64,000 nucleotides of DNA from Otis tarda (taxonomy: Eukaryota > Chordata > Aves > Otidiformes > Otididae): positions 134,756,190-134,820,189 of the forward strand of contig CM048553.1 in the NCBI GenBank assembly GCA_026413225.1. The letters run 5' to 3'. Shown here in pieces: positions 50,871 to 61,358 of the stretch (position 1 is its first letter; each line of letters begins with the position of its first letter). Position numbers and translations under genes: made by a program. Below the pieces are notes generated by a model. That model was not told the origin of the DNA and ran no database searches. It was given only the letters and a program-made list of their open reading frames with translations.

Positions 50871-51076
50871 AGGAATGTGAGGAGTTCTTCCCCCGACCAT
50901 GAAGCAGCGGCGTGAAACAACGTATGATGAACTGACTGCAACCCCCATTCCCTTTTACCCCCTGTGCCGCTCGGGGCGGGGGGGGGAAGGTAGTAGAGAT
51001 AATGTTAAGTTTGGGAAGAGGGAGGGGTGGATGGAGGTTATCTTGTTCTCTGTCTCATTATCCTGCTGTTTGTAGT

Positions 51077-51082
51077 AATAAA
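51077..51082 (+). terminator. AATAAA polyadenylation signal of LTR C2
   Basis: Canonical AATAAA followed within about 30 bp by a T/G-rich stretch (GTCTGTTTTGCCCGTG). Conserved at the matching place in C1 and C3. Marks the R/U5 boundary and fixes the sense orientation. Confidence 0.7.
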
Positions 51083-51256
51083 TGAATAGTTTTCCCCAAG
51101 TCGAGTCTGTTTTGCCCGTGACGGTAACTTTAAGGATTTCTCCCTGTCCTTATCTCAAACCTCGAGCCGTTTTTCCTTAGATTTTTTCTCTCGGAGGGTG
51201 GGGGGAGTGAGAGAGAGACTGCGTAGTCTGGTCCTGATCAGGGCTGAACTACGACA

Positions 51257-51566
51257 TGGGGAAAGGCTGTTTAGTAGGGCCTGTTGCAATAGGACGAGGG
51301 GTAATGGTTTTAAAATAGAGGGGGGAAGATTTAGATTGGAAATTAGGAAAAAATTTTTTACAATGCGAGTTATAGAACACTGGAACAGGTTGCCCAGAAA
51401 GGTGGTGGAGGCCCCATCCCTGGAGACGTTCAACCCAGGCTGGATGAGGCTCTGAGCAACCTGATCTAGTCAGGGATGTCCCTGCTCCTTGCAGGGGGGT
51501 TGGACTAGATGACCTTTGAAGGTCCCTTCCAACCCTAACCGTTCTATGATTCTATGATTCTATGAT
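51257..51566 (+). mobile_element. Younger CR1, 3' part, after LTR C2
   Basis: Continues the CR1 from GGGGAAAGGCTG through the ORF2 C-terminus (HWNRLPRKVV region) and the complete younger-type 3' UTR to three copies of the ATTCTATG octamer. A small frame disruption lies near 51,433 (AACCCAGGCTGG). Together with 50,046-50,125 it forms a roughly 390-bp CR1 insertion. Confidence 0.9.
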
Positions 51567-51617
51567 CTTTAAAGGTTCTTTCCAACCCAAAGCATTCTGT
51601 GATTCTATAATTCTATA
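51567..51617 (+). mobile_element. Older CR1, displaced 3' end
   Basis: CTTTAAAGGTTCTTTCC-AACCCAAAGCATTCTGTG with a decayed octamer tail. It fits directly onto GGACTAGATGAT at 50,045 to rebuild a continuous older-type CR1 3' UTR, which shows that the younger CR1 inserted into it. Confidence 0.85.
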
Positions 51618-54600
51618 CGGATGCTCCTTCCCAGTAGCTGTAGCAGCACCTTGCACTTTGACAGGCAATTAAATTTAGAGCAGCTGTAGAAGTAAAGGCA
51701 AGCTGGTGCACAGCAAATCTACTTTGGTTAAATGTCAAAACATTTAAACATGTTTCCATATTCCTGACTCATACTTAACGATATTGTTGATTCATTCCCG
51801 CAAAAACATAACAGAAATGTTTTATTCCACAAGAGAAGAACACAGAAACCATTGAAATGTGATATCTAGGACTACAGTCTTTATTTTGGGTCATGTCTAT
51901 ACACTTGGTAACCCTCTTTATTATGATGAGAAAATATTTTTTTTTGCTGGTATCTCAGCTAAAAAGCAATATTCTTGATGCTTCATATTTGGACAAAAAT
52001 TAGTAAAAATGATTCTTGAACTTGCAACTCCAGGACAATACCTCCACTGGAATGGTGGCTATATAAACTAGTGGTTATCCTTGTCTTCAGAGGTGCTTTA
52101 ATGTAATTAATTAAAAGCAGTGTTTTGCCTTAAATTGAACTGTAGGCTGCTAGTGTGATTATTGGATCTACTGCCCCTTCAGGTGATTTGTGTGCACTGC
52201 ACCTTGATCTGTTAGATAACACAGGCTCTGGCAGTCCTGGACACGCTCCAAAGGCAAAATTTCATAGACAACCACTACACTTTGAGTCATAAAGTGATTT
52301 AGGGGCTAGTGACTCACCAGACCAACACACAGGAAGACAGAGTAAAACACCAGAGAAATGGATAACTTTGTGCACTTCAGCTTCAATTCCATCATTATCA
52401 GGAATAACCTGTAATAATTAGGTTAGAAGCCACTGTAACTGGACTAAGAACAAGTCCTTGATTTGTCTGTACTTGTATGGATGCAAGAATTAACTATTAC
52501 TCTGCAAGATATTTCTGTAGCCTAAAAGTTACATGATTGCACAATTTAGTGTGCTGCCCTTGAGGCTCAGTTATAAATCGGATGCATGATTGACAATGTC
52601 TACACTGTTATACTTGCCGTGCATAGAGCTCTGAGCGTGGGCTTGCCTCATGGTGCCAGTTTTAGGTGAACTCTGGATCATAGCTAAGTTGGTGTAGGAA
52701 CAAGCACCTCCTACCCCTTCATTTAAGCTAAACACTCTCTTTTCTGTGTGCTTTCAGTGCCTTCTGACAGGGTACTATAGGGGTATTGCAGCACAAAGGA
52801 ATTGGTTGTTTTGTAATTTGTCTGCTTATGTTATTCTAGAGTAGGCACAAGCAGGAAAGCTTTCTCAAGACTGTGTAATATAGCCTTCCAAGCCAAAGAG
52901 AGGACCTTTCTGAAATGTGTGACAGGATTTTTCTACTGCAGTTCTGTGCTGAAACTCATATATCTATTGTAAATCTTGTTTTCTGAGTCATGTGGCTCTG
53001 GGCCAGATCCAAAGGGTGGTCCTAAATTACTGACTACTTCTAAAGAAAAATGCAAATTAGAGGGGGAAAAAAAAAAAGTAGTGTGATACAGAGAGGCTTC
53101 AAAATTCTGTTGTTTTTTCTTTTGCCATGCTTATAGTAGGAGGTTGCATAGTAACAGATAGCAAAGCCGGTGGTTCTGAGTAACCTGTGCTGAATTCCAA
53201 ATTGTTTTATCTTTTGGCAGTGGCCCAAGCAGATAAACATCACCAGGGATTGTGTAAAATATCCTAATAAGTCAACCGGCATACAGAATACATAGACTGA
53301 AAATGTTTTCTTATTGTCTTGGGAAAAACCTTTGTATTGATATTCTATTGTCTTTTAGCTGTGGGAACAAAAGCCTTAATTTTACAGCCATTAAAATGTT
53401 TGCCATGAACCTTTAGTGCTGAGAAATATTTTTTCATAGAAATTCCACTGAATTTCAATTTCCTCCTGACGAGTTTAGATGTAAATATTGTAGTGAAAGG
53501 TAAACACAGCCAGTAAGGCATTAAAGTGATCCTGGCTGGTCATACGGATGCTAGAGCAAGAGGGAAAAACAAGATGGTAATTAGAAGGGAGAATGTGACC
53601 CTCTGTCCTGGCTGACTGAAGCTTGGAAAGCCTCTGGGGACCATTGCCATGTGTTTTGTGGTTGACTTGTTATTACTTTGTGGAAAATAAACAAGGCTCA
53701 AGGAGAGGGCCCTCAAAGGATTACAGCTTGGAGACTTGTGCTGCTTCTTTTGCTATCTCAAGTGCAACCGGCACGCAGCAGCAGCACCAGAACAGCCTTC
53801 ATGGTCCTACTCAGCAGATGCTGAGCTTTTCACCCCCCTGGCTAATCAGGGAGTAGAGAAAAACAATTAGGCTGAAGGATCAGGGCTTGAGGAGGAATCA
53901 GGCCAGAGATAAAGATAAGAGAGAGGTGTAAGAAAAAATGGCAGTGTTCTGTGTAACCCTGCAGAACGAGGATGCTTCAACGTTGGAGGCCTAAGACACC
54001 CAGTTTATATCTCTTAAAAACTGAATTAGTGTATGTGCCCTCTTTGTTCAGCTTAATTGCTCTCTTCATGATCTCAAAAGGCTGTTTGCATTTGCAGTAC
54101 ATTTGTTTCATAATATGCTGAAAATAGTCGGAAAGAGCTGATAAAAGGGAAAGCTTCTGAGATCAGGGCTACCAAGGCATCTTTGGATTCAGCAGTGGGT
54201 AACAGAATCATCCAGCCTTTCATGCTGTCTCAGCTCTTCCTGGGAATCAGACAGATCTGGTTTAGCCAGTGTTTCAGGATTGTGTAAAAGGCAATGAAAA
54301 GAAACATGAAATTAATTGATGCTGTTGTTACATGCATAACAGAATGTACTTTCTGCATATCATGTAATCTCTGAAAGGTAACAGAGGTGGTTTTAACATT
54401 GATTCAAAGATTTTATTTTCTAAGCACAACTCTTAAAGGCACTTGTTTTGCAATGTCACTCTAAGAACATAAAATGGAATGCTAATTCCTTTATATGATG
54501 AATATTTCAAATTTGCTTTTGTTCAACCTGCATTATTCTTCATTATATTTTTACCTGTAGCACTATCTCTACGATATTCGTTTAATTTAGATCAATGAAT

Positions 54601-54945
54601 ACAAGTTATTTATGATTTCAAATAAAATATCTTAGTAAGTCAGTTTGTCAAAAGACGAGTCTTTTGGAAAAATGAAAGGTACAGTGGAAAGAGAATCTGC
54701 ATTTATCTTTATTACAACTTTACTGCACTCAGTTTATAGCCAGTGATATTTGTGTGTTGGTGTGCATGTCCGTGTGTGTGTGAGAGAGAAACTACTTTGC
54801 AGCAACATTTTGCTAAAAGCATTTAAAAAATACAAACAGGAAGAAATTATGTGGAATTTAACTAAACTGGAATTCTTTTAAATTGCTAAGAATTAGAGTG
54901 AATTCAACTGGAAGCATATTTTGATCTGACATTTGATTTTGGGAA
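51618..54945. other. Unique DNA between the nested block and LTR C3
   Basis: No gene recognised. A somewhat GC-richer patch at about 53,590-53,930 contains AATAAA and several short open frames but no identifiable element. A (TG)n-rich stretch lies at about 54,751-54,788. This segment is flanked by the inverted LTR pair C2 and C3. Confidence 0.5.
54751..54788. repeat. Imperfect (TG)n(AG)n microsatellite
   Basis: Interrupted TG repeats passing into AG repeats. Ordinary low-complexity DNA. Confidence 0.75.
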
Positions 54946-56093
54946 TGTCGTAGTTCAGGCCTGATCAGGACCAGACTACGCAGTCTCTCTCTCACTCCCC
55001 CCACCTTCCGAGAGAACAGGGAGAGAAAATATAAGAAAAAAATGGCTCGAGGTTTGAGATAAGGACAGGGAGAAATCCTTAAAGTTACCGTCACGGGCAA
55101 AACAGACTCGACTTGGGGAAAACTATTCATTTATTACTACAAACAGCAGGATAATGAGACAGAGAACAAGATAACCTCCCTCCACCCCTCCCTCTTCCCA
55201 AGCTTAACATTATCTCTACCACCTTCCCCCCCCGAGCGGCACAGGAGGGAAGAGGGAATGGGGGTCGCGGTCAGTTCATCACGCGTTGTTTTATGCCGCT
55301 GTGTCATTGTCGGGGGAAGAACTCCTCACATTCCTCCTCTGCTCCATCGTGGGGTCCCTCCCACGGGCCACAGTCCTTCGTGAAACTGCTCCGGCGTGGG
55401 TCATCTCTTCCACGGAGTACAGTCTCTCCAGAACGGCTGTCCCAGCGGGCCCTCCACGGGCCACAGCCACCTTCAGGCATCCACCTCCCCCGGTGTGGGG
55501 TCCTTCATGGGCTCCAAGTGGAACTCTGCTCCTCCGTGGACCTCCATGGGCTGCAGGGGGACAACCTGCTCCACCATGGTTGTCACCACAGGCTGCAGGG
55601 GAATCTTGGCCAGGAGCCGCATTACTCCTCCCCCTCCTTTCTGAACTGACCTTGGCGTCTGCAGCCGTTCCTCACAACAGGCTGGTAGATGTCTCTCAGG
55701 ATCCTTTTTACATCCATCTTATTCACTTCTCATCCCCTCTCCACTTCTTGCAGCCAGGCCGGGCCGAGTCGGGCCCAGTCGGCTGCCTGGCGAGAGGCCA
55801 GAGGGTGAGGCCTGCAAGGCCCATGAGGCCTGTGCCTCCCCCTCTGCGCCTCTGCCCCCGCTCAGCTTCTTCACATCTTCTCTTCTCTCTTTTTTTTTCT
55901 GTTTTCCCCTTCTTAAATACGTTATCACAGAGGCATTATCACGGAACATTCTGCTACCAATCGGCTTGACCTTGGCCAGCAGCAGGTCCGCCCTAGGCCT
56001 GGCCAAATCCACTGAACAAAGGGGAGCGACTTCTAGCAGTTTCCTGCAGAAGCTACCACCTTAGGCCCCCCCCTCACTAACAAAACCACGACA
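54946..56093 (-). mobile_element. Solo LTR C3, full length, sense on minus strand
   Basis: A 1,148-bp element from TGTCGTAG to CCACGACA, with a perfect 5-bp target-site duplication GGGAA (54,941-54,945 and 56,094-56,098). It has the same organisation as C1 and C2 on the minus strand: TATA-like box at plus-strand 55,912-55,919, internal degenerate repeat, and AATAAA at plus-strand 55,130-55,135. It lacks the 12-bp deletion seen in C2. No proviral interior. The open frames at 55,286-55,969 (antisense) and 55,719-56,012 (sense) mirror those of the other copies. Confidence 0.92.
55473..55622 (-). other. 49-codon ATG frame inside LTR C3
   Basis: The counterpart of the frames in C1 and C2, with the same start, stop and length and a few substitutions. 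No product is inferred. Confidence 0.3.
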
Positions 56094-59000
56094 GGGAATT
56101 AGAACTATTTGTTCCCTCTGTCTACATCACGGAAGGGAGCAAAAGAAGAGAGCTGGCAAAAAAAAAAAAGGAAAGTAATGTAGAAAATAAGGAAAGAAAG
56201 AAGGCAGTAAAGTCTCTATTTATTTCATGTTAAAAATTCTGTAAGCAAGCACTAGTATAAAGGAACTTCAATCAGAAGTTAAAGATCACCTAATCTGAAG
56301 AAAGGATGCCAGTGACATGAAGCAAACCTGGATAAAATCTAGGGAGTTCACACTAAATTTAAAATTCTTGTCCTCTGAAGCCCAAGTGGAGGGTGTGCTC
56401 CTAGCTACAGCAATGCATAGTCCCTCTATCTAGGACTGGGAGCATCCAAGGCACAGGTTCTATACTATGTGCTGCAGATATTTTTGTGCTTGCTGTTATC
56501 CTATGCCTTGGATGCTCACCTTAACTGCACCTATGGCTTGAACTGTACAGGTGGTGATTCTTAAAAGCAGAGGTCTGTACCACCCCTGTTTTAAGTTTCT
56601 CTTTATGCAATAATCGCAGTGCCCATTCTGTCATTTTGGGGTGTTTCAATGACCCACTGTGGAACCATTTAAACCGTATTTTATGTTCTCTCTCTACAAT
56701 TTTGTAATCCAGATAGAAGAAACCAACCTGCTGAACTATGGATACTGGATACTTCACTTGAGCTCATTGTGCTAAGACAAGCAGGGCAAAGCTGAGTCTT
56801 TTCTCTTGCCAACTTTAAGTCTCCTGGATTTCCATTCTGAAATATGTTAGAAGATTGTTTTTAAAGACTTTCTATTTAATGATCACCAACTTAATTTGTC
56901 TGAAGACTCCTGTGAATGGAGATCTTTTTCAACTGATCTGATTAATGGTCAGTGTCTCTGCAATCCAATTTCCATTGGCATAAGGTTCTGATAGAGGACT
57001 GAGGATCGCTATGAGACCATGACTGGATTTTAAATGGTAGTATCTCTCTACAGCCTTCAGGAAATGAGTTTGAATAACTCCTTCTTTCCAATAGTGCCCA
57101 ATTAGCAATGCAAAGTACAATGGTGGAATCTGTGCCTGGTGAAGTTTTTATGTTTTGTTCTTTTGTTCACATATTAAAAGAAAATGCTATCCTCTTCAAA
57201 GGTAGGATTTAGGAAATGGATTTACTTACCAATATCTCTCTACAAGACTGCAGAATTTTGCCTGTGTAGGTGCATTTAATCTTATGCATCTTTTACTTCT
57301 GAAGCTCCCAAAAGAGCGAAGTTGAATTTCTGCAAATATATTCCCAAAGCAAAGACATGGGGACAGCTTTCTTATTAGAAAAATCTGTACACTTTTATTC
57401 ATCTCAAAACATTGACACAAAAGTATCTGAAAAATGTAAGCACAGCATCATTTGTAGCAAGGCTCTACTTTGGACATTGATTACTGTACATTAACTGCAA
57501 GTTTCTAAACCAATGACTATGGGATGTTTACAGTGTAAACTTAAACAAGCCAGTCGGGAATTTACCTGATAGCTTTAACGTGAACACTGTATACAAACAG
57601 ATACATGGAATAAAATTTTACTTGATTCTTTCTAGTAGAGTTATAGCTGGTATTTGAGAAGTGTTCAACTCCATCACCTCTCCCCATAAGAGAGCTTTAA
57701 GTTATAGATCTTCTAGCTCTCTGTTTTGTCTTAATTTAATGCAGCATTCAGGCAGAATTTACCCTGCTTATTGCTTTCGGATACAATTCTTTGGACATTA
57801 AATCAAAAGTATTTCAGACTTTGCTAGAGTTAAAGGCATTTTCAGTTAATACTTCTAACATTGCAAGCTTTTTTAATTTTCTAACACACCTTCTGATTAA
57901 TTGTTGTGTGCATCTACACATACATATACAAAAAAAAACCACATGCACACATGAGCACTCAAGATTTACTGCATTAGAGATTCCCTATAATGTAACCTTC
58001 TATTTAAAGCAAGTTAACAGGAAAATAAAACAACTACTTTAATTTTACATGGGTGAAAACCAACCTTGAATACGTGACTTTGTGACCCAATACAGAAAGT
58101 AAATAAAATATGTTCTAAAATAGCCCTGGAGCTTTTAAGACAATTTATAATTTCTGTGGTTTGACTTCTGATTTTTTTTACTATTTTGTGGTGGTTTTGC
58201 TGTTTTAACTATATCATATTGAAATAGAATTCTGGAGAAAAAGGCTAAAAGTCTGGATTAGTCTCTTTGAAGATTACTGTTAGTTCCAGCTTAAAAAAAG
58301 ATTTCTTTGAAGTTAATTTTAAAATACATATTAAATTAGTAGCAAATGTATGTATTTATGTTAGTAGTGAAATAGCTTATTTTCCTCCACAGTCTTATTT
58401 AAGTAAACCTGTTCTAGTGAGTTTGAAGGTTGCCTCCTTGTTAATACTGCATACCAGTTGCAATGATAGCTCTACTACCATAGTACTTTGTCTGTCACTG
58501 AGGTTGGGCATCATGTCATCCTCCTACCTGTACGGGTCCAGTGCACAAAATGTCAGCCTGCGACTTGGGTTGCATCTTGTTCCATTCAAGTTTATAAACA
58601 ACTCAGTCTTCCTGAGTGGACTACTTTTATTTATTTCCAAATTCTTCTTAGCAGGACCTGTTTAGGGGAGATCATCTTTATGAAAATGGAAAGTAAAATA
58701 TGTCAAACTGCAACTCACAATTGCAATTTTCTCACCGTTTTCTTTTCCCTAGAGACTCAGATATGATAGTAATGAGTAATTTTAAAAAGAAAATGTAATA
58801 GTTTTACTCTTTTTTTAGAGCACTTTCCTTCTTTTATTCTAATTAACCCTTCTCTAAGGCAACTAACTTGTCAAAAGGTGTGAACATGGATAATCAATAA
58901 CAGTCTTTTAAATAGGTCCTGCCATAGGTTATAGGAACTTCAGAGATACAGATACGTAACTATTTTTCTCTCTTTCCTACACTGGAAAAAAGGATTTATT

Positions 59001-60716
59001 CTGCTGAATGCATGTGTAGACATTGCTTTGAATTAATTAAAGAAAAATTATGTCCAGTGCACTCAACTCTGTACCCTTAATTGGAAAATGAACATGGATT
59101 GTCTTAGCTCTAAATAGATTATGAAAAACTCCATTTGAAAGTAAAGCTTCTAATGCAAATTGCTATTATTTTTATTTTCAAATTAATTTCATAGTTTATT
59201 CATACATATACATTTCTACTTCGAACTGCTAAATCTCTCTTTTCTGGTTTTGAGCCAAACAACCCCAAATATCTTAAAATACAAGGTCGAATAGTCTACA
59301 TTTAAAAATTACATATGTAAAGATAAAGATCCATCTTACAATTTATACTGCATAGGCTTAAAGCTAATTGTGTTCTTATCTGCTGGGTGGTCTTCTTTTA
59401 TGGAATTTGACAATAATAAAATCAACTGATCCCTGTAAAGCTGATAGCTATAACTGAGAAGATGATACCACGCCTTATAAAAATACAATCTGAAGCTGGG
59501 AAAGACCAGCTTTTATATAGAAGAGAAACTAACAGTCAAAGTATCTAGCCAGCATAGGTTGCAAAAATTTTGTTGGTTATAGTATTTAGGGGGATGTGTG
59601 TCTGTATATATATAACCAAATGTATATATTTAACATACATATTTAGTGCATAGGTAAATATAACCAAACTTTGTGGTTATAGTTTTTTAGGTGCAGTAAT
59701 TCAGGAAAGCTTCTTTACTTTGGAAAACACCTTTGGAAAAGGCTAATATTTTAGCATGTCAGCTCTAAAGACCTCATAGTACCAGGACTCCACATGGTAC
59801 ACAAATGCAAATTGAATCTCTCTCATATTTTTATGGAAATAGGACTACATGACAGTGTCTACCCACTTGGTCTGGTGACCCAGGTGAAGCTCCACTGTGT
59901 AGCTGCAAGGGGAAACAAGGTGTTAAAAAGGCAAAATGCTTTTCCTTCTCTGCCACATGTTCACAGTTCTCTCTTCTTGACAGTTTTTTCTGTGATTCCT
60001 CTAAGCAATTCAAGTAAATAAGCTGGCAGTTTTCTGGTTCATCCCATGGGACCACCGTTATTCTTAAGCTCAAAGAAAGGCATCTTCCTTCTGAGTTTGC
60101 CTGTCCTCAGAGACAATCTGAGTTACCTCATATTGGTTTCAGTTCTTATTCAGGCATTTTCTGAGTGCATACCTCAACACGTGGCCACTTCAGAAGCCAC
60201 TTCTACATCTAGTCTGGCGACAAGGGTAATGCTGCTCTGACAGAAGGTCTCTAACAGGGCTGTCTAGGGGTACTGGGTGATGTCTCATGGCTTGCTGGTG
60301 CTCCCTAGTTCTCCCGTCAAACATGCAGAGCTCGATGGGAGCCTGGTCTGTGGTTCAGAATCAGAACTGCTATGACCGTGCAATAAATGTGAGCATGACT
60401 ACAGAAAAATTTGTCAAAAAAAATTACTTTTCATCCCCCCTTTTGAAATAGTAGTTAAAAACCACGTTTTATTGACATGATTGTACTGTTACACTCTGAA
60501 GTGTGATGGTGAGTCTGGAGTATTCCATATAATTCTTACAAAGAATAATCCTATAGTAAAGCCTACTGAAGATGAACAATGCATCTCAGAAGCTTCAGGG
60601 CCTCTACAGGGATAAGAATTGCTGAGATGCCGTCATGCCACCTACTAGAGAGACTGTGAAAAAGGCAGTGAAAAAGCAAATTATTTTTCATATAACAAGA
60701 AAAATCTCTTAGTCAT
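56094..60716. other. Gene-free AT-rich unique DNA
   Basis: No gene or young repeat recognised apart from an 18-bp inverted repeat at 56,440-56,517. A-rich purine tracts follow LTR C3 at about 56,159-56,210. The 132-codon frame at 58,267-58,665 starts at TTG and is hydrophobic by composition, and it is not counted. Confidence 0.55.
56440..56517. other. 18-bp inverted repeat with a 42-base loop
   Basis: GAGCATCCAAGGCACAGG (56,440-56,457) pairs with CCTATGCCTTGGATGCTC (56,500-56,517) at 17 of 18 positions. The loop shows no further strong pairing. It could be a decayed small palindromic element or a structured transcript segment. No target duplication is evident. Confidence 0.7.
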
Positions 60717-60768
60717 TGTCATGGACGGAGTGATGTACTTCACTTGTAAGAGAGAAGCAACAATGTAC

Positions 60769-60774
60769 TTTATT
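60769..60774 (-). terminator. AATAAA polyadenylation signal of LTR D
   Basis: AATAAA on the minus strand, about 50 bp before the LTR end, consistent with a short U5. Confidence 0.6.
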
Positions 60775-61163
60775 GATATAAAACAGTGAATTAACAAAGT
60801 TCAATGGTAAATGTGACAGTGGTTTAACCTGATGTGATGTCAAGGTGCACTGAATTATTCACTGCATAGAGGATAACATCAGACAAAACTGTTGGGGAGA
60901 GCCTTCTGTTGAGTTGCAAGATTCAGAAAGGACCCCCTTGCTTTCTAAACTCCTTCTCAGAGAGGAGTCTAGGTGCTACTGGATCCAATCCTAGTCTCAG
61001 ACTTGATCAATATTGTATGTCCAGAGGATTACACGTGCACAATCAATCCTTTATGAATCTGTCAACCTTGAGAAGTAAACTTGAGAAGCATCCCTACTCA
61101 AGGGGAAATCCTGGCGTACAGCCCATTGCCATGCAGGAAAGCCCAACGAGCCCTCAGTTGCCT

Positions 61164-61174
61164 CCTATTTATGG
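61164..61174 (-). promoter_or_regulatory. TATA-like box of LTR D
   Basis: CCATAAATAGG on the minus strand at the expected place in the LTR. Inferred from position and sequence. Confidence 0.5.
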
Positions 61175-61358
61175 AGTGAGATGATTAACTTATGGTCATA
61201 TTTGCATATCAGCAAGACATCTGGGCTACTGTACCAGAGAGCCCTTGGCTACTACGTTGGCATCCATCCCCCGAAGTCCAGCTTCAGCTGGATGCAGCCA
61301 TCACGACCCCCACTGGTGGTTATGGCTTAAAGTGAGGGGAGCACACTGCCACAGTCAT

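Larger units (their letters stand above)
50126..51256 (+). mobile_element. Solo LTR C2, full length, sense on plus strand, nested in CR1
   Basis: A 1,131-bp element from TGTCGTGG to CTACGACA, with a perfect 5-bp target-site duplication TGGGG (50,121-50,125 and 51,257-51,261) made from CR1 sequence. In sense order it has a CCAAT-complement ATTGG near 50,258, a TATA-like TATTTAAG at 50,286-50,293, a purine-rich stretch, a degenerate internal repeat at about 50,630-50,870, AATAAA at 51,077-51,082, and a conserved U5-like segment ending in the inverted-repeat terminus. It carries a 12-bp deletion just upstream of the TATA-like box relative to C1 and C3. There is no internal retroviral sequence. 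The long antisense frame (50,153-50,941) and the sense frame at 50,205-50,498 both begin at non-ATG codons and are not counted as genes. Confidence 0.92.
60717..61353 (-). mobile_element. Solo LTR of a fourth ERV family (D), sense on minus strand
   Basis: A 637-bp element whose plus-strand ends are TGTCATGG and CTGCCACA, so TG...CA. It has a perfect 5-bp target-site duplication GTCAT (60,712-60,716 and 61,354-61,358). On the minus strand it has a TATA-like CCATAAATAGG (plus-strand 61,164-61,174) and AATAAA (plus-strand 60,769-60,774), giving a U3 of about 200 bp and an R of about 360 bp. It has no similarity to families A to C by eye and no internal proviral sequence. The 91-codon frame at 60,909-61,184 is antisense and starts at TTG. 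Confidence 0.82.

Noticed and set aside
58267-58665. 132-codon hydrophobic frame
   Set aside because: Starts at TTG. Its hydrophobic composition follows from T-rich DNA, and no family is recognised.
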